Of a DNA stretch of 64,000 nt, positions 20,786 to 30,960 are shown piece by piece; the first letter of the stretch is position 1; each line of letters opens with the position of its first letter. The position numbers and the translations under genes were made by a program. Source of the DNA: Portunus trituberculatus (Eukaryota; Arthropoda; Malacostraca; Decapoda; Portunidae); NCBI RefSeq assembly GCF_017591435.1, contig NC_059272.1, positions 8,245,550-8,309,549 on the forward strand, read 5' to 3'. The notes beneath the pieces are model-generated. The model was not told the origin of the DNA and did not search any database. It saw only the letters and a list, made by a program, of their open reading frames with translations.

Positions 20786-21387
20786 TTGCCTGAAATAAAT
20801 TCTTCACTTTATATTTTTTGTGCTGGTCTGCATAGGCAAAGTTATCAGAGAAATGCATGAGACTCAAAAGAATTTGAAATTGGTCCTGGCTTATAGTGCC
20901 AAAGATTAATTCCCTGTCATACAGTTTACTTTTTGACCAGTAAAGATGCATTTCTGGATAGGAGACTTTTCCCATGTAGAGAAAAATTCCTATTATTTTT
21001 TTCATTTCTAATCTATCAGTAGGAACCCAAGCCCGAAGTCCTGATTTTCTTGTTAGCACACGGGATGAAAGTTTCTGAGAAACATACCTGTTAGTTTCCT
21101 TGACTATTTAATTTATTATTTCATCAGTAATGAATAATGAATAAATATTAATTGGTAGGACACAATTGTCTGAGGACTGGAGTTATACACAACTCCTCCT
21201 TTCCTGTGAATAGAAAAGCCCTCTGGCATGATGTAACACTCCTCCAGTTACCAACAGAGGTTGCAGATACATCAGGTACATCTTCAGTTTCAGTAGGATC
21301 ATCAGTGTTATCTGAGACTTCATCAGAATCAGAGTCATCATCATCTGATTCAGATTCATCTGTCTTGTAAGATGAATCAGACGTATC
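20786..21387 (-). pseudogene. piggyBac transposase, N-terminal/central part
   Basis: Reads an acidic stretch (DTSDSSYKTDESESDDDDS), a segment with VPDVSATSVGNW, and then the start of the catalytic domain: LEMKKIIGIFLYMGKVSYPE, HLYWSKSKLYDRELIFGTIS and FQILLSLMHFSDNF, ending KVKNLFQA. Family members continue with a segment containing LSIDE (first catalytic Asp) and FKGR; that part is absent, and the sequence beyond the CR1 starts at SHKYGLK. About 40 residues, including the first catalytic Asp, are therefore missing. Confidence 0.85.
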
Positions 21388-24060
21388 CAGTAGAGCCTCA
21401 ACTTTCGCACCTAATTGGTGCCAAAAAATCGGCGCCAAATTGAAAACCACGAAAGTGGGGGCATTGACCTTATGGAAAAAATAATAATCGGTTCTGGAGC
21501 TATCCATAAAATACCTATATCTCCATATAAATCTGACAAACAAATACATTCTATTATGAAATACAATTGTACATCAAATAAAAACACCTTACACTGTATG
21601 AATGTAGTAATACTTACCAAATATACAAGTATGAGGTGCTTGATGTATGGTTATGGTGGCCACCTACTGGGGCCCACTGCTGCTGCAGCTGCTGCTGTCG
21701 CCGCCACCGCCGCTGACACCGCCTCCGCCGACACTGTCTCCGCCATTCTGCATTTCTTCCTCTTCCAGTCTCTGACGTAACAGTTCCACTCTGTGTTGCC
21801 TTTCCACATCTGCCATTTGTTCTCGAATAAATCCAGAGAAATCTTCATCCATGTCGAGCTCAGCATCTTCCATTGGTTCTGCTCCCTCATCAGCTTCCCC
21901 TTCTGCTTCCAAAAGACCCTCTGCCACTTCCCTTGGCCTTTGGAGGTAGCGGGTGATTAATGCCTGTTGCCCTTCATAAACTTTTTTATTAAAAAGTTCC
22001 CCAAAGGTATCAGTGATGCTTTTTAAGCTAGCCAAGATTTTCTGTTTGTGTTCAAAGGCTAAGGGCTCTATCTGTTCAGTCAAGGACTCAAAGTTAAGTA
22101 ACAATGATGACAGTACAGCGGTTGATGGTGAACGATCTTACTGAAGTTGTTGTTGTTGTTGTTCAGGTTGCTCGATATGGTCCCCTTCCATGTTGTCCTC
22201 CTCCAGCAGGTCTTCAGTATTATTTTCTTGGTTGTAGTTGACTAACTCCAGCATTTCCTCCCTTGTAACATCGGCAAACCCTGGGCTTCTAACCTGCCGT
22301 ACCACCTCGACCGTCTCTGCCAACAACTGCTCGGTCTGCTGCTTGTCTTCCTGGGCAGCAATCATCTTTGGGAGTAGCGGTTTCCATGCATGTTTTAGGG
22401 TGGCGATTGTGTGAGTTTCCCAAGCCTTAACAAAAGCCTCAACTGCCAGCCGGATGTTAAACTTGCACCAGAATTGTTTTACTGTGACTGTGTCAGATGA
22501 TGTAGAGGTGCTAGTAAGGTCATCACAGTCACTTTCGCGGTCTGAGGACAGTGATGAAGTTGCATGATCATCTGTTTCAAGGTCTTGAAGTTCCTGAAGT
22601 TCCTGAAGCCTGGCTGTCTGTTGCCTTTCTCGTTCTCCCGTGCACGTCTTGATAAAACTAATTTAGTGTTGGCAATTACTTCCTGGTCCATGGGCTGAAT
22701 CCTTGATGTTGTATTTGGGGACATAAAAACTACTTGTACCGATGGATGGCGGCCTACAAGGAAACGTGCATGCCCTGGTGCATTATCCATGAACAACAAC
22801 ACACGGAAATCCAAATTGTTAGCCTGGCAGTGCGCTTTTGCCTCCGGCACGAAACAGTTATCAAACCAGTCCAGTGATAATGCAGAGGTCATGTACCCCT
22901 TGGCATTTGACCTCCATATGTAGCCCTTAAGTTTGTCCATGTTTGCATTTTTGTAGTGGCGAGGGCACTTAGAGTGATACAGAATTAAGGGTTTCATTCT
23001 GTGTGTTCCATCGGCATTAGCAGTTACCAGTGCAGTAAATCGGTCTTTGGCCATTTTTACTCCATGAGCTTGCTTTTCAGAAACAGAAATAAACGTGGAC
23101 TTTGGTGATCTTTTCCAGTATACGCCAGTTTCATCAGCGTTATATATTTGCACCAAGGAATAGTTGCCATCTTTTATCAGTTGTTGGACTACTGCAGGGA
23201 AGTTAAAGGCAGCAGATTCTTCTGCAGACTGGGCCTCACCCTGATAAACAGCATATTTCACCTTCACCCTATTCTTAAAACGATGAAGCCAACCACGGGA
23301 TGCAGTGAAGGGTGGGGGATTTTTAAGATTCATTTTCTTGATTACAACATTGTACAGAACACGGGCTTGGTCCTGAATCTGGGGCCCAGTTAGCTAGCGC
23401 CTTCATCATTTCGTCGATTTATCCACCTCAATAGATAATGTTCTAAAATTATCATCACCTTGTTATAATCAGTAACAGTTTTCACGCTTCTCTTGCCCCC
23501 AGAATGGTTCCCCACACCACTAGGGGTAAAATATTTCTTTGCTAGAGCCAGATTTTTTCTTGATTTCACTATTCTGCTTCCTCATACTACGCACTGTAGA
23601 TTCGGGGACATTGTACATACGACAAATCTCCATGTTTCTAGCACCTTGGTCAATCTACTGCATTATTTTAGTTTTCATTTCATTATCATACTGCCGCTTT
23701 TTCACACCAACTCTGTACTCACGCCTTTTAACTTTCCCTCCTAATTTTGAAGGTCCTGGGCTCTTGCTTTCTTTGCTGGTATCACTAGGGGCGCCCCCCG
23801 CACCACCAGGTGCACATGTGGCCATAGTTCATGAGAATTCGCCTCTGTAGCAGGTAACCAGAAGAGTCAAGGTAGCATGACCATAAAAACAGGTATGAAC
23901 ACAATGGCGGGAAGCGGTAGACTGTGACGAAAACACCGTGATGTTATCCAAGACGGCGGAAAATAGTTGCCGCTCAGCTTGCGGGTAGAGAGGGAAGTTT
24001 AAATATCGCCAGACACAAGATACCGCGAAACAGAGAATCGCGAAAGTTGGGGCTCTACTG
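21388..24060 (-). mobile_element. Tigger/pogo-type transposon inserted in piggyBac
   Basis: Inverted ends CAGTAGAGCCTCAACTTTCG and CGAAAGTTGGGGCTCTACTG. Flanks are TC at 21386-21387 and TC at 24061-24062 rather than TA. About 2.67 kb with a transposase gene on the minus strand covering almost its whole length. The host piggyBac frame joins correctly if the element and one TC are removed. Confidence 0.88.
21664..23829 (-). pseudogene. Tigger-type DDE transposase, near full length but frameshifted
   Basis: N-terminus (from 23829): MATCAPGGAGGAPSDTSKES, then a psq-type helix-turn-helix (NEMKTKIMQ, MEICRMYNVPESTVRSM) broken by several stops. Next is a long clean frame (23333-22479) with CENP-B-type SRGWLHRFKNR and the DDE domain: NADETGVYWK, VLLFMDNAPGHARF and PNTTSRIQPMDQE, holding all three acidic positions. 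After a shift it continues FWCKFNIRLAVEAFVKAWE, then a coiled, Gln/Glu-rich tail and a Gly/Ser-rich end. Length is about 650-700 codons in sum, typical for Tigger. The catalytic frame of about 285 codons is uninterrupted, so it is fairly young. Confidence 0.88.
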
Positions 24061-24146
24061 TCCTCCAAACTTGCATCATCATCATTGCTGCCACTGCTAT
24101 AACTTGGAGTCAATGTTGAACTACCGTAGAACATACGTTTATTCAT
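24061..24146 (-). pseudogene. piggyBac transposase, start codon exon-like piece
   Basis: ATG complementary to 24144-24146 begins MNKRMFYGSSTLTPSYSSGS and runs to DDDASLED at the Tigger boundary. Low-complexity acidic/serine N-termini are usual in piggyBac transposases. It joins in frame with the acidic stretch at 21387 when the Tigger element is removed. Confidence 0.7.
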
Positions 24147-24308
24147 ATTTCTTATCTGGAATTTGTAAAAGGTAATGCATTGACAAAAAAAAAAAAACTA
24201 TAATCAAGGAAAGAAAATACATAATGCCCAAAAGACATAAATGCCCACACCAATAAATCCATAAACCCAAACCATAAATGCCCACACCAAAAATAGAAAA
24301 TACATAAT

Positions 24309-24463
24309 GCCCACCCATGGGTCATATCGCAAAAGAAACAAAATATTAAGTATCATTGCGATGCGGCCCACTCGTGGTCGCATGAGTAGTATGCCCACCG
24401 GTGGGTCACACCGCAGTGGAGCTTATATATTGTTTTATAATGCAGTATGACCCACCAGTGTCC
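24309..24463. promoter_or_regulatory. Subterminal palindromic repeats of the piggyBac right end
   Basis: Four related motifs: GCCCACCCATGGGTCATATC (24309-), GGCCCACTCGTGGTCGCAT (24365-24383), GCCCACCGGTGGGTCACACC (24393-) and TATGACCCACCAGTGTCC (24446-24463). They may be transposase binding sites or promoter elements. Confidence 0.5.
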
Positions 24464-24621
24464 AAACAATTTTATGGTCTCAATGGAATCTACATACGTC
24501 AGTGAGCATACACACCTCCTTTCAAATTGGTGGCTCGCGCCAAACTGTCAAAGAGAGAGTGCCTTTGTTGCCGCGGGAGGGTGATAGTCAGGCGCACTGC
24601 TAGCCGCACGTAACGTGTTAA

Positions 24622-25084
24622 GAATGCACAGATGCAGTAAACCCCTGATTATCCAAAGCGAAAGGGGGCAAGCCTCTTTCGGATAAGAAGATTTTTCGGA
24701 TAATCCAGGTTTATGATTTTTTACCTAAAAAAATATAATTTTTTTTAGGTAAAATAAAATCATAAAAACTACTGTTATGAACGCCTACCCCTATCCCCCC
24801 CTTGGGGCACGCAAAGTTATCTTCCGATACCAGTCTTTCTTCCTTTTCCCGGTTTCTTTGGGCACCTTGGGCATGGTGATGATGAAAGAAGCGAAGTGGA
24901 AACAGGTTGTAGAATGCGGCTCGCAAGTGTAAACACAGTGGCGTGACTGCCAACTGCCAAAATGAAGTGACAGAATTATATGAACTGAATGAATCCTTTC
25001 ACCATAGGTTGGCAAAAAAAGTTAACTAGGGATGCCAATCAGTCATAATGCATATTTGCCAAATTGACTTACTCGACCTTATTG
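24622..25084. other. Non-coding interval with short palindrome, possible MITE remnant
   Basis: Left part CAGTAAACCCCTGATTATCC resembles a pogo/Tigger end, with a second GGATAATCC at about 24699. A palindrome of about 60 bp spans 24710-24772 (ATGATTTTTTACCTAAAAAA against its complement). No gene. Confidence 0.5.
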
Positions 25085-25775
25085 ACTTAATTCCCATCCG
25101 GTTGTTGCTGGGTTGGGTCCCATGATGCTCTCCTGTACTCTCGCCATGCCTCTTAGTCACGTGCCAATGCTACCATCTCTGCTGCTGTGTCTGTTTCAGC
25201 TGTTTCCATAATGTCTTCTTTGGCCTTCCTCTTGGTCTGCTACCATACACTTTCCTGTACAACATTGTCCTCGGCCATCTTTCATCCTCCATCCTCTCTA
25301 CATGTCCATACCATCTTCTTTGGTTGTCTCATACTATGTCCACTATTGTCCTTGTGACTCCGGCCATTGCTCTTACTCTCTCATTCATTATTCCGTCCTC
25401 CCATCTTGTATTCATTGTTCTTCACAGACAATGCATTTCAAATGCCATTAATTTGTTATTTTCCCTTTCTTTTTAACATCCAGCACTCAGATCCGTATAA
25501 TGCTGTTGGGATTACAATTGCTCATAGAAGACGTAGCTTTAGGCCGGTTGTTAGAGTGCATTCTCTCCAGACTTTATTTAGCTTCTTAAATGCCGCATAA
25601 CTCATCGACACCCTGCTATTGACCATTTTGAATTAATCACGATCCTTGGGAAAATTTACTCCTAAGTAGATAAAGGAGTCCACTTGTTCCACTGCACCTG
25701 AATTCAGCATTATTCTGAACTGTTCTTCTCTTCCTATTTTCATGGCTTTTGTCTTTTGTGCACTGATAGTGAGTC
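25085..25775 (-). pseudogene. LINE reverse transcriptase, C-terminal remnant (RTE-like)
   Basis: Minus strand reads AQKTKAMKIGREEQFRI, then VEQVDSFIYLGVNFPKD, VSMSYAAFKKLNKVWREC, TTGLKLRLL, AIVIPTALYGSECW, and further downstream WYGHVERMEDERW followed by RPRGRPKKT. This is the C-terminal RT region often annotated as craniofacial development protein 2-like in animals and derived from a LINE. Two in-frame stops and a frame change are visible. The catalytic part is cut off by Tigger copy C at 25776. Confidence 0.8.
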
Positions 25776-26335
25776 GAAGTGTAGCTGGATATTATTCACA
25801 GACACGAGAGAGGCGAGAAAACTAATAGCATTGCTCGCCACCATCTTGACACCATCTACTGTCTCTACTATTTTCAAGTCAGCAGTCTTGCAGTCCTTGC
25901 AAGCTAAAAGAACCACCTGAACTCGTGACTCTACAATGGATAAAATGGAAAGCCTTGTGGAAATGTGGTACATAAGTTTCGTATGTGATACAATGATGCG
26001 CCCTTTGTTTACATTCCACAGGTTGCTGGTTAGTGTCTTTCCCGTTTCACTCTGCCTCCCTTCATAGATTTAAGATCATCAACATTATAAAGTTACGTAC
26101 ATACATACATTAGCGTATATTATAATGACTTAAATTAAACTGCCTAAATGTTTAACTTCATAATTTTTACTTTCATTAAACCTTTCACTGTACTATGATG
26201 CACTCTCGCTTTGTTTACTCTCAATGGAAGTTCAAGTCAGAGGTTAAGCTTGTTATAATCGGTTCGTTTAACGAAGTTTTGCTTAACGAAGGGTTTTTAG
26301 GAACGTAACCCTTTCGTTAAAACGGGGGTTGCCTG
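25776..26335 (+). mobile_element. Tigger-family element copy C, 5'-truncated
   Basis: Right end matches copies A and B and finishes GGGGGTTGCCTG followed by TA. It carries the transposase stretch corresponding to LDIIHRHERGEKTNSI, AKRTT and DKMESLVEMW, with an internal deletion replacing the KKAGE region. The left TIR is missing; it abuts the LINE remnant. Confidence 0.8.
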
Positions 26336-26734
26336 TACACAGTACAGCTTGATGATAGATGACTTTATTTGCATGATAAGGTGACAATGTGAGTGCTGAG
26401 TGAGTACTGAGGTGCCAATGAGAGTTGATTGACTTGAACGAGAGTGGGTTTGACTTGAGAGTGTGGCACGAATGAAAACGAGAGAGATATGAGCGTATTT
26501 ATGTGAATGTAGCTGGATCAAGAAGAGGAAAACCAGAAAAAAGAGGTTGCCAATAGTACAGCTGAGAAGGACAGATATGGGCCAATGAGAAGTAAGAATA
26601 ATGAACCAATCAGGTGGCAGAACTTGGCCAATCAGAAGAGGTCAGGCAGAGAGAAGGAAAGTGACCTGTTGAAATCACAAAGGGAGCTGATGTCTCACAG
26701 GAGAAGAGGAAGAAGGATCATGTTCATGTGTGAA

Positions 26735-26776
<42 letters not shown>

Positions 26777-26915
26777 GGGGGTAGGGTGACATGGTACAAT
26801 GGTGGTTTAGAAGGAATGAAGATGACTGATACATTTACTTATGTATTTCTTATTATCTATCTATTTACACTAATATTAATCTTTCTTGCTGCACTTTCAA
26901 ATTCTTTAACCAAGT

Positions 26916-26917
<2 letters not shown>
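26336..26917. other. Non-coding interval with (AG)n microsatellite
   Basis: An AG run lies at 26741-26772. Repeated GTGAGTGCTGAGTGAG-like sequence occurs near 26390. No gene recognised. Confidence 0.5.
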
Positions 26918-26949
<32 letters not shown>

Positions 26950-27250
26950 TTATGGCCTATATACTTGAAGAGTTTATGTGGGAAGCGCTGTTAAGCTTCC
27001 GCCCATTAGTGGCACAGGCTATTTTATGTATAGTGGTACCCATATTAGGGCCCATACCATCTCCCATACACATCTTTGGTGTAACCACCAAAAACCTTGG
27101 TATCATGGTGACATGTAGGTAACTTCAAACCACTCGACAAATGGCATAGCTTAAAAGTGGTATGTGGTGGGGTTCGAACCTACGCGTGGACGTCTGCCCG
27201 ATCCCATGCTCACCACCTTATTCACTATGCCACCGCCTCCCTCATTACTG
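26918..27250 (-). mobile_element. tRNA-derived SINE, minus strand
   Basis: Minus strand: an A-box-like TGGCATAGTGA (complement of 27223-27233), B-box GGTTCGAACCC (complement of 27170-27180), a unique body, and a poly(A) tail seen as 29 T at 26918-26946. A different family from the SINE at 59-328. The plus-strand frame starting MVGFEPTRGR is an artefact of the B box. Confidence 0.85.
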
Positions 27251-27844
27251 GTAGTTCTTAGCTATGTTAAGCAAGGCCACAGTATTATTCGTAACAATCA
27301 CTCTTGTAACGTTGCATGGCAGAGGACTTCATCATTCATGGTAGCAGCATGACCCTCTCCAAGCAAGTGCTAGATGCAAATGTTGGATGTCACCAGATTC
27401 CCCACTTAGGAATACAAGTCTAACAGGATGCGTAAAGAAGGAGGCCAATGTCATCTGAGGAGTATTCAAAAGAGGCTTACGGTGGTAGTATTAATCAGCC
27501 CCTTCCCCGCTCCTTCCCCATCCCCATCCCCATCCCTGGGATTGGAGTAGTAGAGAACAACACCGCTCCCTTCCCGGAGCCGGAGACTCGGACGGGGTCC
27601 AAGAATGCTGTTGGTAGCCCTTTCAATCCAATAGCCATGGAAAATAAGGCAATTAATGCATTTCTCTCCTACAGTTTAGTTGGAATATATTGTGTAATGT
27701 AAATTAATGCATAAAAATAGTGATCTACAGATAAATAGCAAATGAAAAGTTGAGATGTTGGTAACCATGATAATAATCAAGATCACCATTGTAGTTGTTT
27801 TGCCGCTCAGAAATCAGAATATGGCTTGTGAGTGAGTCTCTGAA
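27251..27844. other. Interval with a proline-rich open frame, unassigned
   Basis: A plus-strand frame at 27448-27702 contains CCCATC repeats (PIPIPIPG). It might be the middle of the Harbinger Myb-like gene whose end lies at 27845-28078, but no domain confirms this. Confidence 0.3.
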
Positions 27845-28078
27845 ATGGAATCCAACAAGCGTACCAGCCCTATTGGGGTAGTTGCGAAGGACTACCTTGT
27901 AGAACAGCAAAAGTTGTTGCTAGAACAGCTGAAGGTGGTGAAGCTGCAGCAGCAAGGAGAGAGGGAGAAGAATGAAGAGTGTATGAAGCTGTGGAAGTTG
28001 CAGCAAGAGAAGGAGAGACTGAAAATTCTACTGTTGAAACACCAACTTAGAGAAGGGTCAAAAGAAGAGTGGATTTAA
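27845..28078 (+). pseudogene. Harbinger-associated Myb/SANT-like protein, C-terminal coiled coil
   Basis: A 77-codon frame starting MESNKRTSPIGVVAKDYL and continuing with Lys/Glu/Gln-rich heptads (EQQKLLLEQLKVVKLQQQG, LWKLQQEKERLK). Such coiled coils form the C-termini of the Myb-like partner encoded convergently to Harbinger transposases. The Myb domain itself is not seen upstream. The convergent HARBI1-like gene (30110-28765) supports the assignment. Confidence 0.45.
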
Positions 28079-28384
28079 ATGGGTTAAATTATACACATAG
28101 AAATTCTATATCAAAATCACATTTTTTATTAAATATGTATTGACTTACATTATTTTTTCATTGCCCCTTTGCTTGGCACACCATTCATTATATACAAGAC
28201 TGCAAAGATTAAAAGTACTCTCTTATGATTCTATTTCCATTTCCTATTTGTCTATAATCATTATCACAAACAGCAAGACTAAAATATTTATAATTTAATC
28301 ACAATCAAAAAAGTACTTCAGACACCTGCCAAGGGCAAACAAAACAAGATGAAAAAAAGGCCCACTCATTTGCTGTGTCCCACA

Positions 28385-28560
28385 AGGTCATGGCTAGTCC
28401 AAAACAAAGTGTCTTGACACCTTCCTCTTGAAGGAATTCAAGTCGTAGGATGAAAGAAATATAGAGGGAGGTAGGGAGTTCCAGAGTTTACTAGTGAAAG
28501 GGATGAAGAAATGAGAATACTGGTTAACTCTTGCATTAGAGAGGTGGACAGAATGGAGGA
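28385..28560 (-). pseudogene. LINE RT C-terminal end fragment
   Basis: Minus strand reads VNQYSHFFIPFTSKLWNSLP, PPSIFLSSYDLNSFKRKVSR and HFVLD before a stop. The phrase LWNSLP followed by LNSFKRKV is the usual C-terminus of arthropod Jockey/CR1-type LINE ORF2 proteins. It sits between the two Harbinger genes, so it is a later insertion. Confidence 0.7.
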
Positions 28561-28764
28561 ATTGAGTTTTTGATGCATTGAACAGTATTAAGTCATAATA
28601 ATTTCTTTATAATCATATCTATGACAGATGGAGACAAACTTGCAGTGATCTGTTATAATTTGAAATATATGAATAATTATGTTGTCTTACATTACTTTTT
28701 TCATTATCACCTTGCTTGGAACACCTTACATTACATACAAGTCTTAAAAGTAATCCCTTATAAT

Positions 28765-29603
28765 TTATTCTCGCTTAAGGCGACCCAGCAGAGATTCATT
28801 GTCACCATACCTTTCTGGGACAAAATTGTCAACATTGACATGTGCATGTGGCAAATTATAACCTTCAGCTACTTCATACCCCATATCAAGTCTTGATGTT
28901 ATGGCAATGTTATGCAAGATTGCTGAAGCTACAATGATGGCCTGAGTTGTTTTTAGATTTGTTCTCATGCTGCTCCCAAGGCATGGAGAACCGATGCTTT
29001 AGAATACCAAAACCCCTTTCTATGGTGTTCCTAGTTTTAATGTGACTTGCATTGTAATGTTGTTCTTTAGGGCCATTAGGGACAACAGTGGGGTCAACAG
29101 GTACCTTCTATTGGCATAGCCACTATCACCTAAGAGATGACCTGGGAGGCGGCCATCATGTAATTCATCACCAATTACACTATTTTCAAAGATCCTAGTA
29201 TCATGAACACTGCCTGCCCACCTAGCAACAATATTATAAAATTTTAGGACAGATCCACAAATGGCCTGAATGTTTAATGAAAAATATCCTTTCCTACACC
29301 TGAATATCTCTGAGTCATTAGATGTAGGTTTTACAATAGGTACATGGGTACAGTCTATGCAACCTATGACACTAGGCATACCAGCAATTGCATAAAAATC
29401 TTCCTTCACTTTTGGCAGATCAGTGGCATTAGGGATTCTTATGTACTGGTGTACAAGGCCTGCTATTGCCAGGGCAACTCTGGCCGGGCATTGACTGACT
29501 GTTTGTGAGACATCATAGCAGTCAGCAACAACTACCTGGTGACTTCCGTTACCCATAGCTGCCAGAGCCAGCAGGACTTGGTAGTATAGTGGCACACAAC
29601 AAC
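28765..29603 (-). pseudogene. HARBI1-like transposase, catalytic part
   Basis: Minus strand: LYYQVLLALAAMGNGSHQ, VSQCPARVALAIAGL, MPSVIGCIDCTHVPI (first catalytic Asp), YFSLNIQAICGS, ARWAGSVHDTRIF, LPGHLLGDSGYANRRYLLTP (second Asp). After a frameshift near 29090 come NASHIKTRNTIERGFGILKH (third acidic residue in RNTIERGFG) and, after another shift near 28985, AIIVASAILHNIA and a hydrophilic tail. The catalytic triad is present, but two frameshifts disable it. Upstream coding is at 29881-30110, separated by an intron-like gap. Confidence 0.88.
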
Positions 29604-29880
29604 CTGGAATAAAAAAAATATAAATATACATAAATTATACTTTGGGGAGTAATAGAAGAGATGGCAGTGGTGTTATCAGGATGAAAGAAAGGAGAGAAAG
29701 ATGTCAAGGGAGTATTTGTGAATGCAATCTTGTATGCTTTTTGTTGAAAATATATGTGATGTTAATATAGTTAGGTAAACTTTAGCTGCTGATGATGATG
29801 TACCATATTACTGAAGTCTGCATTGCTGTTAACAGATAGTATTTGTCTGAAATGGCTCACAATTTTATAAAATTGTATAC

Positions 29881-30110
29881 CTCTGGTCAGTAGAATCTGG
29901 AAGTTGGTCGCTGATCTTAACAATGATGTCATGTACCGACTCTTTCCGCAACCGAAATCTTTCAATGAATTCCGAGTCGGACATTGCAGTGAATGGGTTC
30001 ATGCGGTCTGGTACTACTTGCCGCTCACGTCTCAGACCAAACCTTCCCATGGCCGCAACTGCTCTCTGACCTCCGTCAAATTGTCCCCACTGCTGCCAGG
30101 GGTTATACAT
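29881..30110 (-). pseudogene. HARBI1-like transposase, N-terminal exon
   Basis: ATG complementary to 30108-30110 begins MYNPWQQWGQFDGGQRAVAA and continues RMNPFTAMSDSEFIERFRLR then VHDIIVKISDQLPDST, matching the N-terminal region of HARBI1-like transposases. It ends at CCAGAG followed by GTATAC, a plausible splice donor. The acceptor TTCCAG lies at 29604-29610, giving an AT-rich intron of 277 bp. Joining there leaves the reading frame off by one base, so either an indel occurred or another site is used. Confidence 0.75.
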
Positions 30111-30550
30111 TATGATAGCTCTGCAATATGAATAGATTTATTAAGTAATGAAAATAAAATTAATGTCAATAAATCTACAACAAAGTTGCCTACTAGTGGT
30201 CCTTTTTCACACTTTTGTTGCTCTTGGAAATAATAAGTAGCCAAATAATTACTTTTCATCAATTAAGTAGAAATTAATCCAACTTAATCAAGCTAATCTA
30301 ATCTACACAAACCAGACTAATCTAACATAATCTAACTAAACTAGCCTCATCTAACCAAACTTTCCTAACCCAAGTAAACTAACCTAACCCAAGTAATCTA
30401 AGATTCAACACAAGTTTCCCTACAATCTTTATACTCATCTGTGTTGCTATTACACAAAATGTAACCTAACAAAAAAAAAAAAAAAAACTTTGCTCACCCC
30501 CTCCTCACATGTATTTTTAAAACATCAGTGTCAGCATTATAATTAATTTG
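30111..30550. other. Non-coding; degenerate CTAAT/CCTAA array
   Basis: At 30290-30410 the sequence consists of loosely repeated CTAATCTAA, CTAACCAAAC and CCTAACCC units, reminiscent of the arthropod telomere unit CCTAA but irregular. No gene. Confidence 0.5.
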
Positions 30551-30554
30551 TGGT

Positions 30555-30960
30555 GGGTAATACATTTCTATTTATGAAGCCTAGGGTCCTATTTGCCCTA
30601 TTTCTTGCTTCCAAACACTGCCTAGAGAATTTCATAGTTTTGTCTACCACTACACCTAAATCTCTTTCTTCTCCAACTGTCTCTAACCAACATCCTTCCA
30701 TCTTATAGCTAGAATTTCTATTGTCCTATATGCATAACCTTACACTACTGTGAGTTAAAACTCCATCTGCCACTTATCTGCCCATGCTACCAACCTTTTA
30801 TCCTGTACTTATCCTGAGCCCCCTGTATTGTATTAGGATCTTGAATCATCAGCAAACTTCAGTATTTAACTGTGATCCCTATATCGAAATCATTAATATA
30901 TACTAAAATAAAAGTAGCCCTAGCACTGATCCCTGAGGTACTTCCTTTCCATATATAACA
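30555..30960 (-). pseudogene. CR1-like RT fragment, second copy
   Basis: Homologous to 19990-20400 of the CR1 in piggyBac (blocks such as GGGCAAATAGGACCC on the minus strand and GCCACCTGTCTGCCCATGCT-like on the plus). It corresponds to the stretch from ADDT to RNRANRILGFINR and is much more diverged, with several indels. No 3' tail is present. Confidence 0.8.

Larger units (their letters stand above)
17830..24617 (-). mobile_element. piggyBac transposon with nested CR1 and Tigger elements
   Basis: Ends CACGTTACGTGCGGTACG and CCGCACGTAACGTG, flanked by TTAA at 17826-17829 and 24618-24621. The host element proper is about 2.6 kb once the CR1 LINE (19240-20785) and Tigger element (21388-24060) are subtracted. 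Transposase is on the minus strand, starting near 24146. Right-end subterminal DNA holds repeated GCCCACCGGTGGG-like palindromes. Confidence 0.92.

Noticed and set aside
21415..21780. Plus-strand Ala-rich frame with GTAAAAAAVAATAA-like run
   Set aside because: Antisense of the Gly/Ser codon repeats at the end of the Tigger transposase.
27164..27352. Protein starting MVGFEPTRGRLPD
   Set aside because: It is the antisense of the SINE B-box region, a common false translation of tRNA-like sequence.
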